Below the pieces are notes generated by a model. The model did not search any database. It was given only the letters and a program-made list of their open reading frames with translations, and was not told the origin of the DNA. From contig NZ_QGDO01000003.1 of the NCBI RefSeq assembly GCF_003149185.1, forward strand, positions 372,001 through 436,000: DNA of 64,000 bases, given 5' to 3'. How positions within the stretch are numbered: position 1 is the stretch's first letter; every line of letters begins with the position of its first letter. Made by a program: the position numbers and the translations under genes. Shown here one piece after another: positions 1 through 7,885 of the stretch. The stretch is from Sediminitomix flava (GTDB taxonomy: Bacteria; Bacteroidota; Bacteroidia; Cytophagales; Flammeovirgaceae).

Positions 1-3000
1 AACCAATATTTTTTCAATTTCTTTATAACCTAATGATTGGAAATACTCTCCATATTTTTTGATTTGTTGAATATGACTTTCTTGAGGATTATTTCCAGTT
101 TTATAATCAATTATTATTACCTTTTTATCTTTAACAAGAACTCTATCTGGTCTTAAAGATTTAACAGTACTTAGTCCTTTGATTCTTTTTGGCCTTAAAA
201 TTAGCTCTCTTTCGTTTAGAACTTTATAGTTTCGCCCCTCTAAAAAGTATTCTTTTAGCTCTTCTAAATCCATTACTTTAAGCATTTGTTCTTTGATAGA
301 ATGGATTTCATTAGAAGTTATAGCGCCACTATATTTTAGCTCTTCAAGTACCTTGTCAAGGTCATTTATAGTGTTTAGTTTTTCAAAAGCTTTATGTACA
401 AGTAGCCCTTTTCTTTGAGTTGAGAGTAATTCGGAAATGCTTAATTCACTTTCAAATTCTTCATTATTATTACTTTTTAAAGAAATAATGCTTTTGGAAG
501 AGCTGTGAATAACTTTTGGGAGATTATAGTTTTCAATTTCTTCCTTTTTCTTTGAATCCACTTTCTCTTCTACATCATCAAAAAAACTATATTCTGAAAT
601 TAAAATAGGCTCATTTTCATCATCTAAAGTTATTTCAATTTCTTTTTTATCAATATGTAGATCTTCATTTTCTTGGTTTAAGAAAAGATTGAATAGATGA
701 CTGATATGTTGTATCGAATTCCCTGATTTCGTTTCTTTTCCTATGATATGAAGCTCCTCTTCAGCTCTTGTCATAGCTACATAAAGTACATTGAAGGCAT
801 CTAAAAATGTAGCTTCTTTTTCTTTGTAAACATCGCCACTAAACAGTGTTTTTTCAGTGGTTTTGTTAATTCCCATAATTGTAGTATTCAAATCGGGGAA
901 TAAGTTATTTTCCCACTCAAGCCAAAGCTTTTCAGTAGGGTATGGGGTCGTTTTCCAATCTGCAAAAGGCATAATTACGATAGGATACTGTAGCCCTTTG
1001 GATTTGTGAATGGTAAGTATTTCAATGGAATCTTCTGATTGAGGAGAGTTAATTGAAAGTTTATCAGACTTAGTTTCCCAAAAAGTAAGAAAATCGAGAA
1101 GGTGATTTCCTTTAATGTTGCTAAAGTCTAATATGATATCCAAAAACCTTTGAAGATAAATCTGTTGGTCTTCAAGGTTATTAAAGTTGAATATATTGTA
1201 GATTTCTTCGATTAAGTCATAAAGGGGGAGAAGGTTTAATGCATTGTAATCTATATTGATGTTAAACTCATCTTTTATGTGTTTGAAAAAAGTCGGGAGA
1301 TCACTGTTTTGGACGTTTAGTGTAAAGTCCAGGTATTTTTTCCCTTGTAGAAGATTACTTTTCTTTGTGAGTTTACTTAGAATTCTATAGAGATGTAATT
1401 TCTCAGCCTCTATGTCTTTGCTAGAAATTATTTTTAAAAGACAAATTGAAAGTTGTACAGCTTCTGAGTTATTTACTAATAATGACTCAGATGAAACAAC
1501 TCTAAGGCCTTTCTCAATTAAGAATTGGGCAACATTGACACCATGGCTGTTATTTCGAACGAGTATCGCAATATCAGAATATCTATACCCCTTATCAATT
1601 ACGTTATTAATAGTATTTAATACTGTATAAAGACTAGTGTCAGCGTATTGTTGCTTATCATTTAGGAGTTGAATACTGACATTACCGCCTGCTTTTGATG
1701 TGATATTTTGAGCTACATCTTGATAATATTGAGTGATGCTTGGATAATCACTCTTAAGTTTAGATACAATAAGGTTAAAGAAATGGTTGTTAAAAGTGAT
1801 GACATTTGATCGACTTCTGTAGTTTGTTTGAAGAGCAATACTTTCTTGATGCATTTTGAAAGTATATTCTTCGTCTTTTAATGAAGAACCTTCTGGCGCT
1901 GTAGTAATTTCAGGTAGTGAAACTAACATTTGAGCTTTCCCTCCTCTCCATCTATAAATTGCTTGCTTAGGATCTCCAACTACAAGGCTAGTCAAGTTTT
2001 TTGATAAAGTATGAGTGACTAAAGGTATTAGGTTATGCCACTGCATCATAGAGGTATCTTGGAACTCATCAATCAAAATGTGATTGTATTTTTCACCTAT
2101 TCTTTCATAAAGATAAGGGACTGGTTGTCCTTCGATTACAGTGTTTATTTTTTTATTGATGTCTGAAATATGAACAATATTCTTTTCCTCTTTAAGCCTA
2201 TTTATTTCATTAGAAATCTCATTGATCGAAGATAACAGATAGATGTTTTTATCAAGCTCTTTCGCTATAATATAGTCACTTTCTACATCTTGAAGGATGG
2301 AGTTGATTTGTAGATGTAGGTCAACCAATTGAGGACGTATAAGTTCAATTGCTTGTTGAGCAGCGGAAGAGGCTTTACTACTATGCCATTTAGAGCTATT
2401 GTCGTTAAATAATTTACTAAGCCTTGCTTTTACTTCTACATCTAAGATTGAAACATCTGGATTGGCTAGTTTATTAAAATAAGGATGTATAGTCGAATTT
2501 CCATACGCAAAGTCAGCAGCTTCAATTTGATTTGTTTTGATTAACTCAGCTCCTTTTTGGGCTAGCTCTCTAACCTGATTTTCAATTTTTGTATTAAAAG
2601 CAATGATTTCTTTACGTAATCTTTCAAAGTCTTCAAGGGTAAGCTCTGATAAATTTTGAATGATATTCCATTTTTCTTCGCTAAATATATTCTGACCAAA
2701 AGAAGTGAGACTATGATCTAAATACCAGCTATTCCCTTCTGATGCTCTTCTAAAGGCAAAGTCTACTAAAAGTTGTGTGAGTTTTGATTGTTCCTTTTTA
2801 CCAGCTTTATCTTGAATGATCTGAATAGCATCCTGTAATAATTCATCTTTATCTAATTGTAAGTCAAATCTGAATGGGAGCTCTAGGTCTTTTTTAAAGG
2901 CTTGTACAATTTTTTGATTAAATGAATCAATAGTACTTACAGCAAAGTCTGAGTAGTTATGTAAAATTGAATAATAAATACTTTCAGCCCTTTCGCTTAT

Positions 3001-3309
3001 GATTTTTTCAGTATAACCACTTTGAGGATATTCTTCATTAAGTTCGTCAACAATAAGTTTAAGGATAAAAGGTTTTTCACCACCGTTTAAATAGTCTCTC
3101 ATATCAGATAGACTATCTAAAATTCTATCTTTCATTTCATTTGTGGCATCTCTGGTAAATGTGACAGCTAAGATGCTTTTAAAGTAATCGGATCTGAATT
3201 CACCTTCTAAAGCTGGTGCTGTAAATACAATTTTTAAGTATTCTTTTGTAAGGGTGAAGGTCTTACCTGAACCTGCTGAAGAACTATATACCTTAAACTG
3301 TTTATCCAT
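1..3309 (-). CDS. UvrD/RecB-like helicase with C-terminal PD-(D/E)XK nuclease (AddA-like), partial
   Basis: ATP-dependent DNA helicase-nuclease for double-strand break processing; the frame has no stop before base 1, so the C-terminus is off the window. I translated it by hand from ATG at 3309. Visible motifs in order: Walker A SSAGSGKTF (residues 10-18), motif II LIDEFQDTS (about 411-420), motif III GDPKQAIYRWRGG (about 443-455), motif V TIHKSKGLQ (about 762), motif VI YVAMTRAEEEL (about 840). Near the window edge come RPDRVLV and DYKTGN (about 1050-1070), the RecB-family nuclease signature. This order is typical of AddA/RecB of Bacteroidota, where an AddB-like partner is usually adjacent; any partner would lie to the left. 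The first 1103 codons are present. The family call is secure; which of AddA or RecB it is equivalent to is less certain. Confidence 0.93.
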   Translation of the reverse strand, partial: MDKQFKVYSSSAGSGKTFTLTKEYLKIVFTAPALEGEFRSDYFKSILAVTFTRDATNEMKDRILDSLSDMRDYLNGGEKPFILKLIVDELNEEYPQSGYTEKIISERAESIYYSILHNYSDFAVSTIDSFNQKIVQAFKKDLELPFRFDLQLDKDELLQDAIQIIQDKAGKKEQSKLTQLLVDFAFRRASEGNSWYLDHSLTSFGQNIFSEEKWNIIQNLSELTLEDFERLRKEIIAFNTKIENQVRELAQKGAELIKTNQIEAADFAYGNSTIHPYFNKLANPDVSILDVEVKARLSKLFNDNSSKWHSSKASSAAQQAIELIRPQLVDLHLQINSILQDVESDYIIAKELDKNIYLLSSINEISNEINRLKEEKNIVHISDINKKINTVIEGQPVPYLYERIGEKYNHILIDEFQDTSMMQWHNLIPLVTHTLSKNLTSLVVGDPKQAIYRWRGGKAQMLVSLPEITTAPEGSSLKDEEYTFKMHQESIALQTNYRSRSNVITFNNHFFNLIVSKLKSDYPSITQYYQDVAQNITSKAGGNVSIQLLNDKQQYADTSLYTVLNTINNVIDKGYRYSDIAILVRNNSHGVNVAQFLIEKGLRVVSSESLLVNNSEAVQLSICLLKIISSKDIEAEKLHLYRILSKLTKKSNLLQGKKYLDFTLNVQNSDLPTFFKHIKDEFNINIDYNALNLLPLYDLIEEIYNIFNFNNLEDQQIYLQRFLDIILDFSNIKGNHLLDFLTFWETKSDKLSINSPQSEDSIEILTIHKSKGLQYPIVIMPFADWKTTPYPTEKLWLEWENNLFPDLNTTIMGINKTTEKTLFSGDVYKEKEATFLDAFNVLYVAMTRAEEELHIIGKETKSGNSIQHISHLFNLFLNQENEDLHIDKKEIEITLDDENEPILISEYSFFDDVEEKVDSKKKEEIENYNLPKVIHSSSKSIISLKSNNNEEFESELSISELLSTQRKGLLVHKAFEKLNTINDLDKVLEELKYSGAITSNEIHSIKEQMLKVMDLEELKEYFLEGRNYKVLNERELILRPKRIKGLSTVKSLRPDRVLVKDKKVIIIDYKTGNNPQESHIQQIKKYGEYFQSLGYKEIEKILV

Positions 3310-3370
3310 GAAACTAAAATTTGAAAGAATATTGAATATGTAGTGCAAATTTAAGCTTCCCAAAAAGAAA

Positions 3371-3396
3371 AAGCTACAAGTCGGAACTTGTAGCTT
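3371..3396 (-). terminator. Hairpin terminator after the KTSC-like gene
   Basis: Perfect 11-bp stem (3371-3381 with 3386-3396), 4-base loop, T-rich on both sides. It lies just after the minus-strand gene ending at 3420 and before the helicase start, so it separates the two transcripts. Confidence 0.8.
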
Positions 3397-3419
3397 TTTT
3401 ATTTTTTCTTTTTTAGGGG

Positions 3420-3713
3420 TTAATACGGTGTATTAGACTTGTTGCTGAAAATGTTTTTGAAATTCTCTAAAAACGAACTTTCTTCTTTCTGACGATGCGA
3501 CAAGGTTCTGAGTAATTGTCTTCCTACAGATTCACTGTTAATTATCTCTTTGTAATCTTGTAAGGTAATACTTTCATAGCCTCTGATTTTTCCTTTGTGT
3601 TTTCCTCTTTTGTATTTTACTTCAAGGAATTCAGCTTCATAGTCATAGATTAAAAATTCAATTAATGAAGAGTTTTCGATAACAATTTTTTCCTTCAGAA
3701 CTTCCTTAACCAT
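3420..3713 (-). CDS. Small KTSC-domain-like protein
   Basis: 97 residues, no signal peptide or membrane segment. Residues about 15-70 follow the KTSC pattern: a serine pair, YDYEAEFLEVKYKRG (strand-strand with YD and a G turn), RGYESI, DYKEIINSESVGRQL (helix with SVG). KTSC domains are small and lack a known enzymatic role; some bind nucleic-acid enzymes or stand alone. The tail is lysine- and asparagine-rich. It is flanked by a terminator downstream and a 190-base non-coding gap upstream, so it is probably monocistronic. The domain call is by pattern memory only; function unknown. Confidence 0.55.
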   Translation of the reverse strand: MVKEVLKEKIVIENSSLIEFLIYDYEAEFLEVKYKRGKHKGKIRGYESITLQDYKEIINSESVGRQLLRTLSHRQKEESSFLENFKNIFSNKSNTPY

Positions 3714-3848
3714 AGATTTGGAGGTTATCAGTACTACGTTTGATTTGAGTTGAAAAATTCCAACTTTAATGACTTAAAATCTTCTTAAGATAGGATAATT
3801 TCTTTAATTAAACTGATTTACAGAAAAAAAGATATTATTATCTAACGG

Positions 3849-3899
3849 TTGTATTCCTTTAGTACATCTTGAACTATAAATTATAAAAGAAATACAACA
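3849..3899. repeat. Imperfect inverted repeat downstream of rsgA
   Basis: Arms 3849-3860 and 3888-3899 match at 11 of 12 positions around a 27-base AT-rich spacer. It ends four bases before the rsgA stop. The loop is long and there is no clear U-tract, so I do not call it a terminator with confidence. Confidence 0.35.
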
Positions 3900-3902
3900 A
3901 GA

Positions 3903-4832
3903 CTATCTTCTATTGTCATCAGAATTTAAAATACTGAGATAGCTTTGATAGCGGGGAAGTGCAATTTTGCCTCCTTCAACTCTTTTCAAGACTTCACAAT
4001 TCGGTTCGTGTACATGCGTACAGTTATGATATTTGCAATGTCCCATTGCATCTTTTATTTCAGGGAAAAAGTGTCCAATTGTAAGGTCTTCTAAGCCAAT
4101 AATACCAAGTTCTTTAATTCCTGGAGTATCAATCACAAAACTATTGTCATTTACTTGGAACATTTGTGCAAATGTAGTTGTGTGTTTTCCCTTGTCTGCG
4201 AAAGTAGATATTTCATCAGTTCTCTGAGAAATGTTAGGGTCAATTCGGTTGATGAGTGTTGACTTTCCAACACCTGAATGACCAGCTAAAAGAGATTTTT
4301 TGCCTAGAATGAGCTCATCAATAATGTCTGTGTCATCGTCTGTTAGCGCAGAAATAGCAACACAGTTATAACCTAGGTTTTCATATAAGGCCATTAACTG
4401 CTCTTGATATTCAAGATCTTCTTCAAGAAGTAAGTCACATTTATTGAAGGCAATAGTTACTGGAATGCCAAAAGATTCAGCAGAAACTAAAAATCGATCA
4501 ATAAAACCAAGTGAAGTTCTTGGCGATACAAGAGTTGCAATAAGAATTGCTTGATCGATGTTTGCAGCTATCACGTGACCGTGATATTTTTTACGAGTTG
4601 ATTGACGAATGATATAATTATCACGTTTCAAAAGCTCTGTAATTACTACAGTGTTTTCAGACTCATTTTCAAGCTCAAAATGTACATAGTCTCCAACAGC
4701 TATCGGGTTGGTTACTTTCATTCCTTTTAGCTTGAATCTCCCTCTCAATCGTCCTTTGTAGCTTTTCTGATTTTCTTCGTCGAAGATATCATACCATGAG
4801 CCAGTGGAACGTACAATTAATCCTTTTGTCAA
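3903..4832 (-). CDS. rsgA: Ribosome small subunit-dependent GTPase A
   Basis: Circularly permuted GTPase that acts in late 30S subunit maturation. N-terminal OB fold residues about 1-75 (KGLIVRSTGSWYD start). G4 NKCD is at 130-133, ahead of the P-loop GHSGVGKST (184-192) and G3 DTPGI (235-239), which is the family's permuted order. The C-terminal zinc finger is intact: C266, C271, H273, C279. 309 residues, normal length. The start is TTG: an in-frame stop lies seven codons upstream with no ATG between, and homologues begin at the same KGL(I/V)V segment. A TATATTTG -7 box sits 30 bases upstream of this TTG. Monocistronic. Confidence 0.95.
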   Translation of the reverse strand: MTKGLIVRSTGSWYDIFDEENQKSYKGRLRGRFKLKGMKVTNPIAVGDYVHFELENESENTVVITELLKRDNYIIRQSTRKKYHGHVIAANIDQAILIATLVSPRTSLGFIDRFLVSAESFGIPVTIAFNKCDLLLEEDLEYQEQLMALYENLGYNCVAISALTDDDTDIIDELILGKKSLLAGHSGVGKSTLINRIDPNISQRTDEISTFADKGKHTTTFAQMFQVNDNSFVIDTPGIKELGIIGLEDLTIGHFFPEIKDAMGHCKYHNCTHVHEPNCEVLKRVEGGKIALPRYQSYLSILNSDDNRR

Positions 4833-4862
4833 AATAGAATATTTCTTTGATTATTAATTTTG

Positions 4863-4870
4863 CAAATATA
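4863..4870 (-). promoter_or_regulatory. Candidate -7 box of rsgA (TATATTTG)
   Basis: Exact match to the Bacteroidota TAnnTTTG consensus on the minus strand, about 30 bases upstream of the TTG start. No clear -33 TTTG was seen. Confidence 0.5.
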
Positions 4871-4905
4871 CAAAGTGATAGATTATTCTATCTTAAATAA
4901 AATAA

Positions 4906-4929
4906 AAAAGCTGCCTATTGGCAGCTTTT
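4906..4929 (-). terminator. Terminator of the 142-residue hypothetical gene
   Basis: 10-bp perfect stem (4906-4915 with 4920-4929), 4-base loop, followed on the minus strand by a run of Ts. It starts 12 bases after the stop codon. Confidence 0.85.
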
Positions 4930-4940
4930 CTTGAATGTCT

Positions 4941-5369
4941 TTATGCGACAGGGTTATTATTCCAAATGATTTCTCGAGTATTTCGATCAATGTTAAGTAA
5001 AATCCTTAGTGGATTTGGAATAATAACTAGTTTTGTTTCCTTGTGTAAATAGTCGTCAATTTCAACATACACTCCTTGGTTATAAGTGACATCTAGTTCT
5101 GGACCGTTTTCGTTTTCTCCAGTTTTGATGTAAGAATCAGCGATATAACTGATTGGAGAAAGAACATCAGAGTCAGGACATAATTCATCGTGTACATCGC
5201 CAAGGATTTCTTCCATTACCTCTCCATGCTCGTCAATGAAATCATCTTCAAGCTCATGAAGTTCGTCTTCAACATCGTCATATCTTTCATCGTTATAGTC
5301 AATCTTATTTAATTCTGATCGCTTTTCGATGATCTCTAGTATTGCTTTGTCAATGGCCTTTGTATTCAT
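4941..5369 (-). CDS. Conserved-looking acidic hypothetical protein
   Basis: 142 residues, cytosolic by sequence (no signal peptide or membrane helix). The first 60 residues are highly acidic and predicted helical, including a run rich in D and E around residues 25-50 (DERYDDVEDELHELEDDF). The second half is more ordered, with possible strands (LDVTYNQGVYVEIDDYL, TKLVIIPNPLRILLNI). I do not recognise the family. It has its own terminator and lies between rsgA and aspartate kinase, with non-coding gaps on both sides. Codon use and base composition do not differ visibly from neighbours, and the frame is clean, so I believe it is real. Confidence 0.75.
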   Translation of the reverse strand: MNTKAIDKAILEIIEKRSELNKIDYNDERYDDVEDELHELEDDFIDEHGEVMEEILGDVHDELCPDSDVLSPISYIADSYIKTGENENGPELDVTYNQGVYVEIDDYLHKETKLVIIPNPLRILLNIDRNTREIIWNNNPVA

Positions 5370-5465
5370 GATTACTAATTAGGAATTTTTCTAATGTTTC
5401 CTACAAATATCAAAATATAATGTTGGAATAAAAATGATAGCGTAATAAATACACTTATGTTTTAT

Positions 5466-6737
5466 TTATACTCTTCTTACCAATTGGTAAGTTGTATCTG
5501 TTTTTTGTTCTAGTAAAACTCCCTTATCCAAGTTGATGTCGTATGCAGTTAAAACATCATGAAATGGATTTTTTATTGTGACAAGTTCTAAATTGTCTAT
5601 ACTTTCTATGTGGAAGTGTTTGTCGAATAATTGCACTAATTTACGAAATTTTGACTTATTCGTGTTGGTACAAATCGTTAATTTATGAGCGGAATTCTTT
5701 GTGAGATTCACTTCAATATGATAACGAGCGAGTTCCTTAAATATAATCGCAATATTTGCTCTGTTAACATTTAGGAAATCTTTTTCTTCAAAAGTGATTA
5801 GACTTTGCTTGCTCTTAAATATGATAGAAGTGACATCTTCTTCAGTTGGGAAGTTGCCAATACGTGTCCCTTGTTGTTCTGGTTTTATAAATGATTTAAC
5901 TAACAAAGGGATGTTTTTGATCGCTAGCGGACGAATTGTTTTAGGGTGGATAACACTCGCACCGTAATAAGTCAATTCTGCTGCATATTTATATGAAAGT
6001 TCATTGAAAAGAATTGTATTTCGAATTCTTCTTGGGTCTGCATTTAAAATACCCGGTACATCTTTCCAAATAGTAACATGATCCGCATCTAGACAAGCAC
6101 CAAAAATAGCAGCACTGAAGTCTGAACCTTCTCTTCCTAGAGTAACTGTTTTATTGCTAGACATACTGCCTCCAATGAAGCCTTGAGTAACCAAAACTTG
6201 GTTTTCAAGCATATTAGGTAACTCAGTGCGAATTGTCTGTTCGGTCCAATCCCAGTTAATGATTCCTTCTTTCCAATCTTCGGAAGCTAAGATGTAATGC
6301 CTTGCATCAATCCATTGAGTAGGGATATTAGCATGATTCAAGTATGCGGCAATTATATGAGTTGAAATCAGCTCTCCGAAACAAATGATTTGATCATAGA
6401 GCTCATTTTCACTTACATCATCACTTTTTTCTAGTTTCTTTTCCAGAAGGAAAAATAAATTATCGACTTGTTTGAATATATCATTCTTAGGGTCTTCTTG
6501 GAAGAGCTTCGTAATGATATCAAAATGGAAGGCTTTTAAATCTTCGATTAGAGAGACAAAATCCTCATCTTTAAGAAAAGAGGAAAGGATGTCTTCAAGT
6601 TTATTTGTTGTTTTTCCCATAGCGGAAACGACAACCATCACTTGTTTACGTTCTGAGAAGTTGTTGATGATTGAGACAACATTTCTTACTGCATCAGCAT
6701 CTTTTACTGACGCACCACCAAACTTGAACACTTTCAT
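5466..6737 (-). CDS. lysC: Aspartate kinase (monofunctional)
   Basis: Phosphorylates L-aspartate, the first step to lysine, threonine, methionine and diaminopimelate. The N-terminus MKVFKFGGASVKD carries the KFGG nucleotide/aspartate signature; VTLGREGSDFSA (about 199-210) is the second conserved catalytic block; VWKDVPGIL-type segment is present as TIWKDVPGILNADP. The C-terminal third (about 300-423) is the tandem ACT region that mediates feedback control, somewhat short for a monofunctional class III enzyme (usually about 440-450 residues). There is no homoserine dehydrogenase fusion. The gene stands alone between two hypothetical or unrelated genes. The enzyme call is secure; the symbol lysC is by convention. 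Confidence 0.93.
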   Translation of the reverse strand: MKVFKFGGASVKDADAVRNVVSIINNFSERKQVMVVVSAMGKTTNKLEDILSSFLKDEDFVSLIEDLKAFHFDIITKLFQEDPKNDIFKQVDNLFFLLEKKLEKSDDVSENELYDQIICFGELISTHIIAAYLNHANIPTQWIDARHYILASEDWKEGIINWDWTEQTIRTELPNMLENQVLVTQGFIGGSMSSNKTVTLGREGSDFSAAIFGACLDADHVTIWKDVPGILNADPRRIRNTILFNELSYKYAAELTYYGASVIHPKTIRPLAIKNIPLLVKSFIKPEQQGTRIGNFPTEEDVTSIIFKSKQSLITFEEKDFLNVNRANIAIIFKELARYHIEVNLTKNSAHKLTICTNTNKSKFRKLVQLFDKHFHIESIDNLELVTIKNPFHDVLTAYDINLDKGVLLEQKTDTTYQLVRRV

Positions 6738-6896
6738 TTGTATATTCTAGTTTAAGTTGATAAAGCTTTTTTTTGGGATTAATTAAACGAGCCGTAAAAG
6801 TAGGCTTGAATTTGAATTAATCAAACAAAAAAGTAATAGTTTAAATGGAAAGTTTGGTGTATTAGGAAAGGGAAAAACTTATTAAGATATAAAAAG

Positions 6897-6922
6897 AAAT
6901 CCCTCAGGTTGCTGAGGGATTT
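6897..6922 (-). terminator. rpe terminator
   Basis: 11-bp perfect stem (6897-6907 with 6912-6922), loop of 4, then T-rich on the minus strand, starting 5 bases after the rpe stop. Confidence 0.88.
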
Positions 6923-6927
6923 TAAGA

Positions 6928-7587
6928 TTATTGAGGAATCTCAATTTTAATTTTTTCAATTGCTGATTTAGGATCTTCATTTCCAAAAACATAGCTACCT
7001 GCTACAAGAATACTCGCTCCAGCTTCAACTAATTTGTCTGCATTCTTGTCGTCCACACCACCGTCAATTTGGATTAAAGTGTGAGCGTTGTTTCTGTCAA
7101 TGATATTTTTCAGATCACGAACTTTATCATACGTTTTTTCGATAAATTTCTGACCACCAAAACCAGGGTTTACAGACATGATACAAACATAGTCAAGCTC
7201 TGTAATGATGTCTTCTAGTAAACTTACTGGGGTATGAGGGTTGATTGCAACCCCTGCTTTACAACCAAGTTCTTTAATTTTTTGAATTGATCTATGTAAA
7301 TGAGTACAAGCCTCATAATGAACAGAAATTAATTCAGCACCAGCTTTTTTAAAAGCTTCAAGGTATTGATCAGGATTCTCGATCATTAAGTGTACATCCA
7401 AAGGCTTTTGTGCATGTTTGTGAATTGCAGCACAAACAGGTAGTCCAAATGAGATATTTGGAACAAAAGCGCCATCCATTATGTCAATGTGGAACCAATC
7501 AGCTTGGCTATCATTGATCATTTCTACGTCTCTTTGCAGGTTTGCGAAATCTGCTGCAAGTACTGAAGGTGCAATAATAGTTTTCAT
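6928..7587 (-). CDS. rpe: Ribulose-phosphate 3-epimerase
   Basis: Interconverts D-ribulose 5-phosphate and D-xylulose 5-phosphate in the pentose phosphate pathway; a TIM barrel in the cytosol. Start MKTIIAPSVLAADFANLQ is the family's canonical N-terminus, which fixes the start codon. HIDIMDGAFVPN (about 33-44) holds metal-binding His and Asp, HLMIENP (about 66-72) follows, MSVNPGFGGQKF (about 136-147) binds phosphate, and IQIDGG (about 172-177) contains the second catalytic Asp. 219 residues, standard length. The -7 box of its promoter ends only four bases before the ATG, so its mRNA is probably leaderless. Confidence 0.96.
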   Translation of the reverse strand: MKTIIAPSVLAADFANLQRDVEMINDSQADWFHIDIMDGAFVPNISFGLPVCAAIHKHAQKPLDVHLMIENPDQYLEAFKKAGAELISVHYEACTHLHRSIQKIKELGCKAGVAINPHTPVSLLEDIITELDYVCIMSVNPGFGGQKFIEKTYDKVRDLKNIIDRNNAHTLIQIDGGVDDKNADKLVEAGASILVAGSYVFGNEDPKSAIEKIKIEIPQ

Positions 7588-7591
7588 GCCG

Positions 7592-7622
7592 CAAAGATAA
7601 TTGAATGTGAATAGTGAAACAA
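7592..7622 (-). promoter_or_regulatory. rpe promoter, near-leaderless
   Basis: On the minus strand, TATCTTTG at 7592-7599 (perfect -7) and TTG at 7620-7622 with 20 bases between. Transcription should begin at or within a few bases of the rpe ATG at 7587. Confidence 0.7.
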
Positions 7623-7885
7623 TTTTACTTATATCTTCAATATTTTTTTGTGAAATAAGAAGAGTAAAATTAAATTATAATATTGTTCAATATTTATGAA
7701 AAATTTCTTGCTGCTGAATTGTGTAATTTTTTTATGATCATAGTCATCTTAGGTTATTGAAAAATAAACCATTTTGCATGCTGTCATTCAATGTCTTTAT
7801 CCTAATCCAGTTTACACTTAAGATTCAAACACTCAATTATTCTTGTGTAAAGTGTGTGTAATATATTTTTTTAAGATTAATCCCT

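Noticed and set aside
1412-1630. 72-codon plus-strand frame
   Set aside because: Antisense to the helicase-nuclease gene, whose motifs are clear.
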